From Chitinophagales bacterium (GTDB lineage Bacteria; Bacteroidota; Bacteroidia; Chitinophagales; Saprospiraceae), in assembly GCA_022360175.1 (NCBI GenBank), contig JAKSDI010000114.1, positions 1-64,000 of the forward strand: a stretch of 64,000 nt of DNA, written 5' to 3'. Positions 8,935 through 17,910 of the stretch are shown here, piece after piece. The notes under the pieces are model-generated. The model was given only the letters and a program-made list of their open reading frames with translations, was not told where the DNA came from and made no database searches. The stretch's first letter is position 1. Each line of letters begins with the position of its first letter. The position numbers were made by a program, and so were the translations under genes.

Positions 8935-10150
8935 TAAACACTTTTAAAATGCTTTTTAATCCCAAGAAGATAGTAAACAAGACGATAATAATCCCAGCCA
9001 GATTTTGCCATTTTGTGTTTCGGAAGTTTCCCAGAATAGATTCCTTGTTCATCATCCAGAGCAAAATTCCAGCGATAAGAGGTAGTAACATCCCATTTGC
9101 CACCTGAGCAAATTTTATAATATCGATGGGTTTAATACCCAATGACGAAAAGATTACTCCTAAGAACAAAATTAACATCCATACTGCCTTAAACTTCTTA
9201 GAAGACAGGCCAACTTCCCAGCCTAAACATCCCTTTACCACATAAGCGGAAGCTAAAGGAGCAGTAATAGCTGAGGTAATTCCGGCTGCAAATAAGCCAA
9301 TTGCCAGGAAGTATTTGGCAAAACCTCTATACAAAGGTTCTAAACCAAGAGCAAGATCAGCAGCATTATTGATCGTGGTAGCTGGTATGCCAGAAGCGGT
9401 AATTATGATTGCCATAGATACTATTCCGCCCAATGCAATGGATATGATGGTATCTTTTCTGGCATGTGACAAATCACTTTCGGTTTGCCATTTTTCCTTT
9501 ACCAAAGAAGCATGTAAAAATAGATTATACGGCACTACAGTCGTTCCAATCAGCCCGATGATGGTTAGTAAACTTCCTTCTGGAAATTTTGGAATGAAAG
9601 TACCTTTAAAGATTTCTATCAAATTAGGTTTTGTGATAATGGCCGTAATTAAAAAGGAAATACTCATCAATATAACCAAGCTTATCAGCGCTCTTTCCAG
9701 CAATTTATAGTTGCCAATATAGAGCAGGATAAAAGCTATAACACCTACAATAAGAGGGATAAGGTTAATAGAAAACCGAGCCGTTTTAAAACTTACTTCA
9801 CCCAGGATAGTTTCTAAGCCAAGTACACCACCGCTAATATTTCCGGCTTCATAAGAAGCATTCCCGATCACAATAGCCAGCAAAATCAGGATAATAATGA
9901 ACTGTTTTATAACAGGGTGTTTGATCTCTGTACGAATAACTTCTGATAACCCTTTTTGTGAAATAATGCCCAGGCGGGCAGCCATTTCCTGCAAAATGAT
10001 GGTAGCTATAATGGATAACAACATTGCCCATAAGAGGGTAAAACCAAAATTAACGCCTGCTATAGAACAAAGAGTAACCGTGCCTGGCCCTATAAAAGCA
10101 GCAGCAACCAAAGTGCCTGGGCCTATATTTTTCAGCCACTTCCTAATCAT
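8924..10150 (-). CDS. Nramp-family transporter lacking canonical metal-site residues
   Basis: A 408-residue membrane protein with about 11 transmembrane helices. It matches the Nramp family through GPGTLVAAAFIGPGT in helix 1 and a helix-6 region ending PYNLFLHASLVKEKW. The canonical helix-1 metal motif DPGN reads GPGT here and the helix-6 motif MPHN reads VPYN. The Asp, Asn and Met that coordinate Mn2+/Fe2+ are therefore absent. Nramp-like genes sit beside oxoprolinase genes in other bacteria (YcsG next to YcsF in Bacillus subtilis). I infer uptake of an organic substrate such as 5-oxoproline or a related compound, not a divalent metal. It overlaps both neighbours, by 8 and 11 bases. Confidence 0.85.
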   Translation of the reverse strand: MIRKWLKNIGPGTLVAAAFIGPGTVTLCSIAGVNFGFTLLWAMLLSIIATIILQEMAARLGIISQKGLSEVIRTEIKHPVIKQFIIILILLAIVIGNASYEAGNISGGVLGLETILGEVSFKTARFSINLIPLIVGVIAFILLYIGNYKLLERALISLVILMSISFLITAIITKPNLIEIFKGTFIPKFPEGSLLTIIGLIGTTVVPYNLFLHASLVKEKWQTESDLSHARKDTIISIALGGIVSMAIIITASGIPATTINNAADLALGLEPLYRGFAKYFLAIGLFAAGITSAITAPLASAYVVKGCLGWEVGLSSKKFKAVWMLILFLGVIFSSLGIKPIDIIKFAQVANGMLLPLIAGILLWMMNKESILGNFRNTKWQNLAGIIIVLFTIFLGLKSILKVFNVY

Positions 10151-11258
10151 ACTTTGCGGTATTTAAAGCGTAAATAGCAAAGCTTCCCAGCCAATGCCCT
10201 CCTTCATAACTATCACCTACCAAATTGGGCAATGAATAATCAATGTGTTGATTGGCTACATTTTTAAGATGCTTGTATTCAGGCATATCTTTAACAATTG
10301 TGTAAAGACACCAGGCTCTGGAGAAATTCACTCCATCTAAGTGTACGAGTTTTCCATCCGTTCGATCAGAAACTTCTCCAACTGCTAGTATAAATGTGGG
10401 TTCTTTAAGTTGTGGCAGGAATTTGTCTAACCACATTTTGAATTCCTCTTTTGGAAGTACGCGCTTCATAATAGCGGCTTCCTCTAAACATGGCGACAGA
10501 AAATCATATCCGCTTGGTTCCCATGTGAGTGGGCAATCAGCATCTTCTAAATAAAAATCTTTAGCCCTTTTTTCTATAAGACTTTTCAGCTCCTGATGAT
10601 TAACTGTATTGGCATAATCCCATGCGAAAGCTAGTCCGAAAGCCGTATTAGTGTGCTCACCTACTCGAATAGGGTAATTCAGTTTGGGCAGGAACTCAAT
10701 ATATTTTTGGACGATGGTATCTGTCAAAGGCTGCAGGTTTTGCTCCAATTCTCGGGCGACATCATCCTCCCAGGTATGTAACTCTTCTGCCAATTTTAAT
10801 AACCAGGCCCAGCCATAGGTTCGCTCAAAGCTTTTATTATGCTTACCATCGAAATATTCAACCTCTTTCTCAATATGCTCTTTTGACATATTGACCAGTA
10901 GGTTTTGTTGGATGCTATCCGCTCCTTCCAAATCTGGAAATTGCTTTAATAAAGAAACCAGGCTCCAATGGCCATGCACTGCCGAGTGCCAATCAAAACA
11001 GCCATAAAAAGCGGGATGTAATTCTTTAGGTGACTTTAAGTCTTCCTCTCCACCAAGTACCTGCCCTAGTTTATTGGGGTATTCAGTATTAATGCAGTGG
11101 ATTGGAAGGCTTGCAAGTTTGTTGGCCTGATCAATATTTAAAACGGGGATGGGGGCTGCGTCTGCTGTCATAGTTTCTTTTTCTTCTTTTGGAGAGTTCG
11201 TATTACAGGCAACCATCAAGGTGATTAAAAAAATAAAACCTAGCTTTTTCAATGGCAA
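10143..11258 (-). CDS. DUF2891 lipoprotein, first gene of the pxp operon
   Basis: A 371-residue protein with a lipoprotein signal (MPLKKLGFIFLITLMVAC, Cys at 18), so probably anchored on the periplasmic side. The body matches DUF2891: HPAFYGCFDWHSAVHGHW, RTYGWAWLLKL, RVGEHTNTAFGLAFAWDYA and PLTWEPSGYDFLSPCLEE. The repeated helices with conserved Trp, His and Glu suggest an alpha/alpha toroid like glycan or peptide-modifying enzymes. It overlaps the transporter gene by 8 bases. From context it may act on a pyroglutamyl compound before uptake; no activity is established. Confidence 0.8.
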   Translation of the reverse strand: MPLKKLGFIFLITLMVACNTNSPKEEKETMTADAAPIPVLNIDQANKLASLPIHCINTEYPNKLGQVLGGEEDLKSPKELHPAFYGCFDWHSAVHGHWSLVSLLKQFPDLEGADSIQQNLLVNMSKEHIEKEVEYFDGKHNKSFERTYGWAWLLKLAEELHTWEDDVARELEQNLQPLTDTIVQKYIEFLPKLNYPIRVGEHTNTAFGLAFAWDYANTVNHQELKSLIEKRAKDFYLEDADCPLTWEPSGYDFLSPCLEEAAIMKRVLPKEEFKMWLDKFLPQLKEPTFILAVGEVSDRTDGKLVHLDGVNFSRAWCLYTIVKDMPEYKHLKNVANQHIDYSLPNLVGDSYEGGHWLGSFAIYALNTAKYD

Positions 11259-11458
11259 AAGATTTATAGGGTATGATTAGGTCAAAATGAATTTGCTTAC
11301 AAACCATACAGCAGGAGTATGGCTTGCAAACAACTTTAAATGGCTGCTATAAATATACGACAAGCTTTCTTTAGAAGCGGTGTTTACGAAAAGTGCAACC
11401 TATTTTCAAAGGAAAAGTGTTTCATCATTTAGTTGTCCGACATAATTGAAATAATGCC

Positions 11459-11734
11459 ATGACCAAAATCCCTATACGCAAAATAGATTTAACTCAAGGT
11501 GAGCAAAATTATTCTAAAATTTTTCAGGTAAAGGACATTTCAAAAGTCATGAATGGCCAGCCACTTATCGAGCCTTTCCATCGGCATAATTTTTTCTTTA
11601 TCCTAGCATTAGAAAGAGGAAAAGGTGATCATAATATTTTTTTCAAAACTTATGAAATTACAGATTACTCCTTGTTCTTCTTGCGTCCTGGGCAAGTCCA
11701 TAAATTAAAGTTTTTGATAGTATCGTATTCGTAA
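11459..11734 (+). pseudogene. Truncated AraC-type regulator (cupin part only)
   Basis: The 91-residue frame reads IEPFHRHNFFFILALERGKGDHNIFF and LFFLRPGQVHKL, which is the N-terminal sugar-binding/cupin half of an AraC regulator. The frame then stops and no HTH domain follows in any frame before 11957. A receiver-domain fragment follows instead. I read this as decay or a deletion junction, not a functional small protein. Confidence 0.7.
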
Positions 11735-11780
11735 AAAATCTTCCTACACCAGCAGCAGATGACAGAGCAAAACAAGTAGT

Positions 11781-11927
11781 CCCATTCCCATCATTGCGAT
11801 AACTGCTAGTTTGATGAAGTCTGAAATTGCAAAATGCTATGAAGCCGGCTCCACGAGTTATATTAGCAAACCATACAAAATCAAAGATTTGATTGGTGAA
11901 GTATATAAATGTTATACAGGAAATTAA
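11781..11927 (+). pseudogene. Remnant of a response-regulator receiver domain
   Basis: The frame starting at CCC 11781 reads PIPIIAITAS, then AKCYEAGSTSYISKPYKIKDL, and stops at TAA 11925-11927. This is the beta-4 to alpha-5 end of a receiver domain, with the conserved Thr (ITAS) and the Lys-Pro (SKP). Nothing upstream in this frame encodes the phosphoacceptor half, and the frame has no start codon of its own. With the preceding AraC fragment it marks a degraded regulatory gene or a deletion between two genes. Confidence 0.7.
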
Positions 11928-11957
11928 TCACGAAGCCCCCCCCTTATCCTTTAAGGT

Positions 11958-13112
11958 TTACTTCACTACCACCATTTTCTGCATCAGCACATAACCTTCA
12001 GATTCCAGAACAACATAAAAGATACCACTAGTCAAATTTCTGGTATTGATATTATAAGTATAAACCCCTTTATTTTTTCTGCCTTCAGCTATAGATTGGA
12101 TTTCCCTTTGAAGATGATCCACTATTCTTAATTTAATCTGCTGGGGGGTATTTTGAATTTGAAAAACGATCTCCGCACTTGAAGTAACAGGATTTGGATA
12201 TATGCTCAATTCCTTTATTTCCTCTTGTACACTTTCAATACTGCTGACTATTCCATCAGGGCCAAAGGTAATACCATTGGGGACTGTTAGTCCTTGATCA
12301 ACCAGGGTAGTGTCAAAAGAACCATCACTATTGTATCTATTTACTCGATTGTCCTGCCAGTCGCAGAGATAATATTTCCCATCGGGACCAATAGCATCTC
12401 CTTCTGTACGAATCATACCTGTAATGAAGTGTTCGAGGAAAATACCGTCCGTGTTAAATTTTGATACGCGTCCCAGGGTCCAGTCAATTACAAAGAGGAC
12501 ATCATTTTCATCTATCCAAAGACCAACAGGACCTTGTAGAATAGTGGAATTGATAATAATCCCAAGGTCACTGCCATCTGGAGCAAATTTCCTGACAAAG
12601 CCAGCTGTACCATTATTTTGACCATCACTCCAGGTTGTTACATACAAATTCCCTTCTGAATCCCATTCCATTCCACAACCTTCTCGAACATCTACCTCAG
12701 ACCATTCGTCAACAAAATCTCCATCTAAATCAAATCGGATAATCTTGCTTTGGGGATTACCCCATTGAGCAACATAGAGTAAGCTATCACTACCAATATT
12801 CATTTTGGTTGGATGATCCAGGTCAAAGCCATTTGTAAAATCACCAAGGAAAGCTCCTGACTGTCCATCATATTGCTTGATCCTGGTATTGTTAAAACCA
12901 GTCACCAGTAGTGAACCATCAATCGGATGAAACAGGACTTCCTGAGGAGAAGACAAATTGCCAGAACCCGCATTTACAAATTCTTCGATGAATACTCCAT
13001 CCATGGAAAAACGAAGCACATTATTGCCATCTCTATTGGCAACATAAAAATGTGTTTGACCAAATAATAAAGGAGTAGCAAAAACCAGGATACAGAAAGT
13101 AAAGATTCGCAT
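11958..13112 (-). CDS. Secreted NHL/SMP-30-type beta-propeller with T9SS sorting domain
   Basis: A 384-residue protein with a signal peptide (MRIFTFCILVFATPLLFGQ). It is followed by about six propeller blades of the NHL/gluconolactonase kind with recurring 'FSMDGVFIEEF', 'FDLDGDFVDEW' and 'FNTDGIFLEHF' strands (residues 20-285). The C-terminal T9SS sorting domain (about 300-384) has the usual SIYPNPVTSSAEI start and ends with MQKMVVVK. It is predicted to be exported across the outer membrane by the type IX system. The ligand or activity is not identifiable. It stands alone, downstream of the desaturase gene on the same strand. Confidence 0.85.
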   Translation of the reverse strand: MRIFTFCILVFATPLLFGQTHFYVANRDGNNVLRFSMDGVFIEEFVNAGSGNLSSPQEVLFHPIDGSLLVTGFNNTRIKQYDGQSGAFLGDFTNGFDLDHPTKMNIGSDSLLYVAQWGNPQSKIIRFDLDGDFVDEWSEVDVREGCGMEWDSEGNLYVTTWSDGQNNGTAGFVRKFAPDGSDLGIIINSTILQGPVGLWIDENDVLFVIDWTLGRVSKFNTDGIFLEHFITGMIRTEGDAIGPDGKYYLCDWQDNRVNRYNSDGSFDTTLVDQGLTVPNGITFGPDGIVSSIESVQEEIKELSIYPNPVTSSAEIVFQIQNTPQQIKLRIVDHLQREIQSIAEGRKNKGVYTYNINTRNLTSGIFYVVLESEGYVLMQKMVVVK

Positions 13113-13322
13113 GTGATAAGATTTTTTTGTTTAAAATGACACAAGCGAAGCAACTGATGTAATATTACTGCACCCCAAAGGATTTTTCTAGTGCAGTTTT
13201 TATGATAACTTTATCTGGATAAGCTTTACAAAGCTTCAAATTACTACTCTTAAAATAAATGAATTTGACCATATATTAACGTATTCCAATCCGTACTGTC
13301 CGTATACTTGCATAAAATGAAT

Positions 13323-14240
13323 TCACCCCAACTCATCCATTAATCCAGTGACATAACCCCTGGTGATATGTGCTTTCTGGCTATACTCCTTTTGATCCAT
13401 TAACAACTTGTGTAATTGGGGAAGGTGATAAAAAGGTACTCCAGGGTATAAATGATGCTCTAGATGATAACCTACATTATGAGGAGATAAGAAAAAACGC
13501 TCTAGCCAATTCGCTTTTACAGTGCGTGAAGAAGTTAGATCGTGATCGTAAGCCAGCTCTCCAAAGTGCTCTGCCACACTACGGATATATTGAAACATAA
13601 AAAAAGTAGACAGGTAAGGGATAAACCAAAATAGTAGGAAATATTGCCACCAGCCCATAATGGTAAGAATGGAAAATAGCATCAAATAATAAATGATTTT
13701 ATACCAATCAGTAGCCTTATCTTTTTTCTTCATGCTTGGCGACTGGAATCGTTGCAAAAACCAAATAGCATCTTTAGTACCCCGGTAAAGAATCATATAG
13801 GTGAAAAGCGTCCATAAAAATTCCCCCTTGCTTTTTGGAAACGTGAATTCCTTTACCCCAATTTTAGCTACCCAGTCTGGATCGTGATCCGTATTTAAAT
13901 GCTGATGATGACGTAGATGGTTTTGCCTGTATACCTCAATAGAAGTAAAGAGGGGATACATCGTCACAATATTAGTAATAAGATCATTCCACTTCCGCTT
14001 TTTTAGAAAACGATAATGAGTCGCATCATGCATAAGAATTGCCAAAGCATGCATACGGGCACCAATAATCAGTGCTGCCAACAAATAAGTAGCCAGATTG
14101 AAATATTGCAAACAGATATAAATGGCCACAGCGATGACTATCCAATCAAATAGAATGCCCAGTGCATGGCGATAAGCATTGGTTTTAAACAAAGGTTTTA
14201 AGTCTTCAGCTTTTAGTTTATGTTCAAAAGTATGTTCCAT
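13323..14240 (-). CDS. Membrane fatty acid desaturase family protein
   Basis: Di-iron membrane oxygenase of 305 residues with four hydrophobic segments. The three histidine boxes are HDATH (about residue 72), HLRHH with a trailing QHLNTDHD (about 106), and HLEHH in GYHLEHHLYPGVP near the C-terminus. This arrangement fits acyl-lipid desaturases and relatives such as carotenoid ketolases and hydroxylases. The YHLEHHLYP box is commonest in fatty-acid desaturases, so membrane lipid unsaturation is the most likely role. The exact substrate cannot be read from sequence. Confidence 0.85.
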   Translation of the reverse strand: MEHTFEHKLKAEDLKPLFKTNAYRHALGILFDWIVIAVAIYICLQYFNLATYLLAALIIGARMHALAILMHDATHYRFLKKRKWNDLITNIVTMYPLFTSIEVYRQNHLRHHQHLNTDHDPDWVAKIGVKEFTFPKSKGEFLWTLFTYMILYRGTKDAIWFLQRFQSPSMKKKDKATDWYKIIYYLMLFSILTIMGWWQYFLLFWFIPYLSTFFMFQYIRSVAEHFGELAYDHDLTSSRTVKANWLERFFLSPHNVGYHLEHHLYPGVPFYHLPQLHKLLMDQKEYSQKAHITRGYVTGLMDELG

Positions 14241-14480
14241 TTTGTCTGTTGTTTTGATTAAATACTATTTCAATTTCCATCAATCCAGGAGCTAATGAAA
14301 TAAGCAGCTTATAAGTGGTTGATCAAATCAGATAAGTGTCATGAAACGGAGTGTAAGTGGCAATACCATCATAGCAGTTTCAATCACTGTTTTCCCATCT
14401 GACTATTTATGTAAAGGGAGATTAAATTGTGACCCTGGAGTCTTGTTGATCCTCCATTTAGATCAGGGTAAATGTTAACA
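14241..14480. other. Intergenic region between divergent desaturase and blaI-type genes
   Basis: 240 bases upstream of both genes, carrying the desaturase promoter on the minus strand. Apart from the operator that begins at 14481 I see no coding frame or strong hairpin. Confidence 0.4.
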
Positions 14481-14520
14481 CCTACTAAAAAATTAGTAGT
14501 TCTACTAATTTTTTAGTAGG
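14481..14520. promoter_or_regulatory. Double palindromic operator for the BlaI-type repressor
   Basis: A 40-base palindrome with 19-base perfect arms and a TT centre. Each arm is itself an inverted repeat, CTACTAA-N4-TTAGTAG, so there are two adjacent dimer sites. BlaI/MecI operators are dyads built on TACTA/TAGTA (established), and the repressor gene begins 22 bases downstream at 14542. I infer autoregulation of the blaI-blaR1-like pair with two repressor dimers bound side by side. The whole palindrome could also form a cruciform or an RNA hairpin in the leader. Confidence 0.75.
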
Positions 14521-14541
14521 TTTGTATTATAACTACATATC

Positions 14542-14904
14542 ATGAAGAAACTGACCAAACGAGAAAGCCAGATCATGCAGATTATCTGGAAACTAAAAAA
14601 AGCTTTTGTTCGGGATATAGTTGATGCTTTTCCGGAGCCTAAGCCCCATTACAATACAGTAGCTACACTAGTGAAAATACTGGTCAAGAAAGGAGAACTC
14701 CAATCTGAAAAAGTGGGTATCTCCTATCAGTATAGCCCGACCCAGGATTTTGACGAGTACAGAGAAGAACACATAGAAGATATCAAGAAGAAATTTTTTG
14801 ATAATTCCCTGCCCAAGATGTTGGCACATTTTGCTAAGAAAGAGAAACTATCAGAAGCGGAAAAGGAAGAATTGATCAAAATTATCAAATCCAATAAATC
14901 TTAG
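14542..14904 (+). CDS. BlaI/MecI/CopY-family transcriptional repressor
   Basis: A 120-residue winged-helix repressor. The family start LTKRESQIMQIIWKLKKAFV is followed by the recognition-helix region HYNTVATLVKILVKKG and a helical dimerisation tail with the KKFFDNSLPKM region. In the bla/mec systems this repressor is cleaved when the cognate membrane protease is activated. The M56 protease gene follows after only 3 bases, so the two form an operon. The operator at 14481-14520 suggests self-repression. Confidence 0.92.
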   Translation: MKKLTKRESQIMQIIWKLKKAFVRDIVDAFPEPKPHYNTVATLVKILVKKGELQSEKVGISYQYSPTQDFDEYREEHIEDIKKKFFDNSLPKMLAHFAKKEKLSEAEKEELIKIIKSNKS

Positions 14905-14907
14905 CAG

Positions 14908-17709
14908 ATGCTTATACTACTTGTCAAGGCTTCATTGGTACTTATTATTATGCTGGCTTTCTACAAGCTTTTCCTGGAGAAAGAAAGCTTTTTTGCCTTA
15001 AATCGAATATACCTGCTTACCTGCTTAGGCCTGGCTTGTATATTACCATTTATTGCGCTTCCAAAATTGACAGTTTACCAGGGAGCAATCACCCGACTGA
15101 TTACTTTATCTGAAAAACAAGCTATTACGATAGCTGATGTGGAAGTCATCCAGCCTTCTGAAGGAGAGCCACTCAGGATCAATACAAGTGAACCAGGCTC
15201 TCCACTAGAAAGTACTAATACATCCTCTTTCCCCCAATCAAAAGGAATTGCAGATGTACCATATGGTTTTAAACAATCTGATACAAACAAAACCACAAAC
15301 ACATTAACATCAAAGAGCCTGAGTGAGTACTTGATGATACTCTACTTCATTGGAGTCATGATTTTTTCTATCCATTTACTTGTTCAGATAATAAGTATAC
15401 TAAGTAAAGTGATAGGCAATGAGGATAAGATAGTGGATGAAGAAAGTATTTTAGTCAACATTAATGGAGCGATTGACCCATGTTCTTTTTTCCGTTACAT
15501 CTTTATAAATCCCGCCAGCTATGATTATGCTACTTACGAACAAATCATAGCCCACGAGAAAATTCACGTTCGCAAGTTGCATACGATAGATTTGCTTTTA
15601 TCAGAACTAGCAATTGTATTCTTGTGGTTCAATCCTTTCGTTTGGCTTTTAAGAAGAGAAGTGGAAAAAAACATTGAGTACCAAACAGATGATCTCTTAA
15701 TCAAGGCCAATGCCGCCGAGAAAGAAAATTACCAGATAAATCTATTGAGGATAGCCAGCCACACCCGGCCTGTTGCAATCACCACCAATTATAATCAATC
15801 CCTAATCAAGCAAAGAATTTTAAAAATGAATGCTAAAAAATCTAACCACTCAAGCTATTGGAAATATGCTTTGATAGCACCTCTTGTTTTTATTTTATTG
15901 TTGGGCCTGAATTTACCCAAAGCTGGCTTTGCTCAGAGTGAAGATGGGTTGAATACATCAAGCAGTCTAATAGATCAAAAATCTTTAGCTCCCACCCAAA
16001 ACATTGTACCTAATGGAATTGAGCAGGAAGAACCTACTCCTGAGATAGCAACCATCTCCCAGCACGGGGAGTATATTGCTAATGAAGATAGCGAATGTGG
16101 AGATTTACTCGAAGCTATTCGCAAGCAAGATATTTCTCAAGTCAAGACACTATTAAAAACAGTGGATGCTAATTGTCTGGATCAAAATCCTGGCTATGAG
16201 GAGATTGTTAGAGAAGGTCAAAATATTATGAGGTATCAACATGCACAGACTCCATTAACCGCTGCTGCAAGAGTAGGTAACCTGGAAATTGGAAAATTGC
16301 TTTTGAATACAGGTGCTGAGGTGGATTTCCATTCAAAACATAGAGCTTCTCCACTAATTGAAGCTTCTGCGGGAGGCTACGCTGATTTTGTAGCCTTATT
16401 ATTGGATAATGGTGCTCAGTTAAACAAAATGGATCAAGGCCACGGAAGTGCTTTACACGCTGCGGCGCGAAATGGACATTTGGAAACAGTCCGTTACCTC
16501 TTAGATAAAGGAGCGGACATTAATGCTAGCAATAATGGACAAGGTTCGGTATTAAATGGAGCAGCTAGAAATGGCCATACCGAAACCGTTGCTTTTCTAT
16601 TGGACAAAGGAGCTGATATCAATGCACAAAATAATGGACAAGGCTCTGCACTAAATGCGGCGGCTAGAAACGGACAAAAAGAAGTAGTAGAATTGTTATT
16701 GACTAGAGGAGCAGATATCAACGCGCATACGAATGGACAGGGTTCGGCACTAAGTGCCGCAGCAAGAAATGGGCAGAATGAGATTTTGGAATTATTGCTG
16801 GACAAAGGAGCGGATATTGATGCCAGTAGCCCCGGACAGGGCTCTGCTTTAGATGCTGCTATTAGAAATGGAAATAACGAAGGGATAGAGATACTGATCG
16901 CAAAAGGTGCAGATATTAATGTGCGGACAAATCGACATGGCACTCCACTCCAAACAGCCGCTGGCAATGGACACCGCGATATTGTGGAGTTATTACTTAA
17001 AAAAGGAGCAGACATTAATGCACAAACAAATGGGCAAGGCTCAGCGCTCAATGCAGCAGTTCGAAACGGACAAAAAGAAATGGTAGAATTATTATTGTCT
17101 AAAGGAGTAGATATAGATGCTTATACAAATGGCCAGGGTTCGGCGCTCAATGCCGCAGCGCGAAATGGACAGAATGAGATTTTAGCATTACTCTTAGCCA
17201 AAGGAGCAGATGTCAATGCAAGTTCTCCTGGCCATGGCTCTGCACTAGATGCTGCTATCAGAAATGATAACAAGGAAGGCATAGATTTGCTGATCGCCAA
17301 AGGTGCAGATATTAATGTACAAACCACAGGCTATGGTTCTCCTCTTCATACTGCTGCCAGAATGGGGAATAAGGACATGGTAAAGTTCTTACTTAAAAAA
17401 GGAGTTGACATCGATGCCAGTACTCCTGGAGAAGGTACCGCTCTTAATGCTGCCGCCAGAAATGGACATAAGGAAGTGGTCGCATTATTAATTGAAAAAG
17501 GTGCGAATGTCAATGCCCAAGCTCCCGGGGCAGGTACTGCATTAAACGCCGCAGCAAGAAATGGGCAATTGGAGATCGTAAAACTACTAGTTGCAAAAGG
17601 TGCCGATGTCAACTTAAAAAGCTACGGCCATGAAACACCTCTATCTGCTGCTCGTCGCAATAATCAAACAGAGGTGGTACAATACCTAGAGTCAATAATG
17701 GCTAAATAA
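14908..17709 (+). CDS. BlaR1-type M56 metalloprotease fused to an ankyrin-repeat array
   Basis: A 933-residue membrane protein. Residues 1-310 are an M56 (BlaR1/MecR1) peptidase with four to five membrane helices and the zinc motif HEKIH (His216, Glu217, His220), followed by the family's FLWFNPFVWLLRREVEKNIE. A last membrane helix lies near 315-340. After a 100-residue linker come about 15 ankyrin repeats of 33 residues (447-933), most starting GSALNAAARNGQ. Ordinary BlaR1 carries a penicillin-binding sensor at this end, so the ankyrin array probably replaces the sensor and lies outside the cytoplasm. It is expected to trigger cleavage of the BlaI-type repressor upstream. Confidence 0.88.
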   Translation: MLILLVKASLVLIIMLAFYKLFLEKESFFALNRIYLLTCLGLACILPFIALPKLTVYQGAITRLITLSEKQAITIADVEVIQPSEGEPLRINTSEPGSPLESTNTSSFPQSKGIADVPYGFKQSDTNKTTNTLTSKSLSEYLMILYFIGVMIFSIHLLVQIISILSKVIGNEDKIVDEESILVNINGAIDPCSFFRYIFINPASYDYATYEQIIAHEKIHVRKLHTIDLLLSELAIVFLWFNPFVWLLRREVEKNIEYQTDDLLIKANAAEKENYQINLLRIASHTRPVAITTNYNQSLIKQRILKMNAKKSNHSSYWKYALIAPLVFILLLGLNLPKAGFAQSEDGLNTSSSLIDQKSLAPTQNIVPNGIEQEEPTPEIATISQHGEYIANEDSECGDLLEAIRKQDISQVKTLLKTVDANCLDQNPGYEEIVREGQNIMRYQHAQTPLTAAARVGNLEIGKLLLNTGAEVDFHSKHRASPLIEASAGGYADFVALLLDNGAQLNKMDQGHGSALHAAARNGHLETVRYLLDKGADINASNNGQGSVLNGAARNGHTETVAFLLDKGADINAQNNGQGSALNAAARNGQKEVVELLLTRGADINAHTNGQGSALSAAARNGQNEILELLLDKGADIDASSPGQGSALDAAIRNGNNEGIEILIAKGADINVRTNRHGTPLQTAAGNGHRDIVELLLKKGADINAQTNGQGSALNAAVRNGQKEMVELLLSKGVDIDAYTNGQGSALNAAARNGQNEILALLLAKGADVNASSPGHGSALDAAIRNDNKEGIDLLIAKGADINVQTTGYGSPLHTAARMGNKDMVKFLLKKGVDIDASTPGEGTALNAAARNGHKEVVALLIEKGANVNAQAPGAGTALNAAARNGQLEIVKLLVAKGADVNLKSYGHETPLSAARRNNQTEVVQYLESIMAK
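16642..17433 (+). repeat. 396-bp tandem duplication within the ankyrin array
   Basis: The four ankyrin repeats at 16642-17037 correspond in order to the four at 17038-17433 (KEVVELLL/KEMVELLL, QNEILELLL/QNEILALLL, NNEGIEILIAKG/NKEGIDLLIAKG, HRDIVELLLKKG/NKDMVKFLLKKG). The unit is 132 codons. It shows that the array grew by duplicating a four-repeat block and not only single repeats. Confidence 0.75.
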
Positions 17710-17910
17710 GAGGCTGTTGGGAGTTTTGCTCTTCAAGTAAAAATGAGATATTTTTTCTCTAGGCGAGGCATAAAAATTGGATTTATGCCATAGCATAATG
17801 AGGATTTTTATAATGTAAGAATAGAGGAAAAAGGTCCATTTTGGCGATGATTACTAAAATCGTAAAAGCCTCTAAACTTTCATTTCAGTATAGATTTATT
17901 GGTTGAAGAG

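Noticed and set aside
8924-10150. Calling the Nramp homologue an Mn2+/Fe2+ transporter (MntH)
   Set aside because: The Asp, Asn and Met metal ligands are replaced and the operon is for 5-oxoproline use.
16494-17612. Long open frames on the minus strand opposite the ankyrin repeats (16494-17051, 17121-17327, 17346-17612)
   Set aside because: They are mirror readings of the repeated GADINA/AAARNG codons; the composition is repetitive and low in complexity, and the plus-strand protein is clearly the real product.
16247-17700. Regular 99-bp repeats that could look like a CRISPR array
   Set aside because: The unit is 33 codons of ankyrin repeat in one continuous frame with diverged copies; there are no unique spacers and no cas genes.
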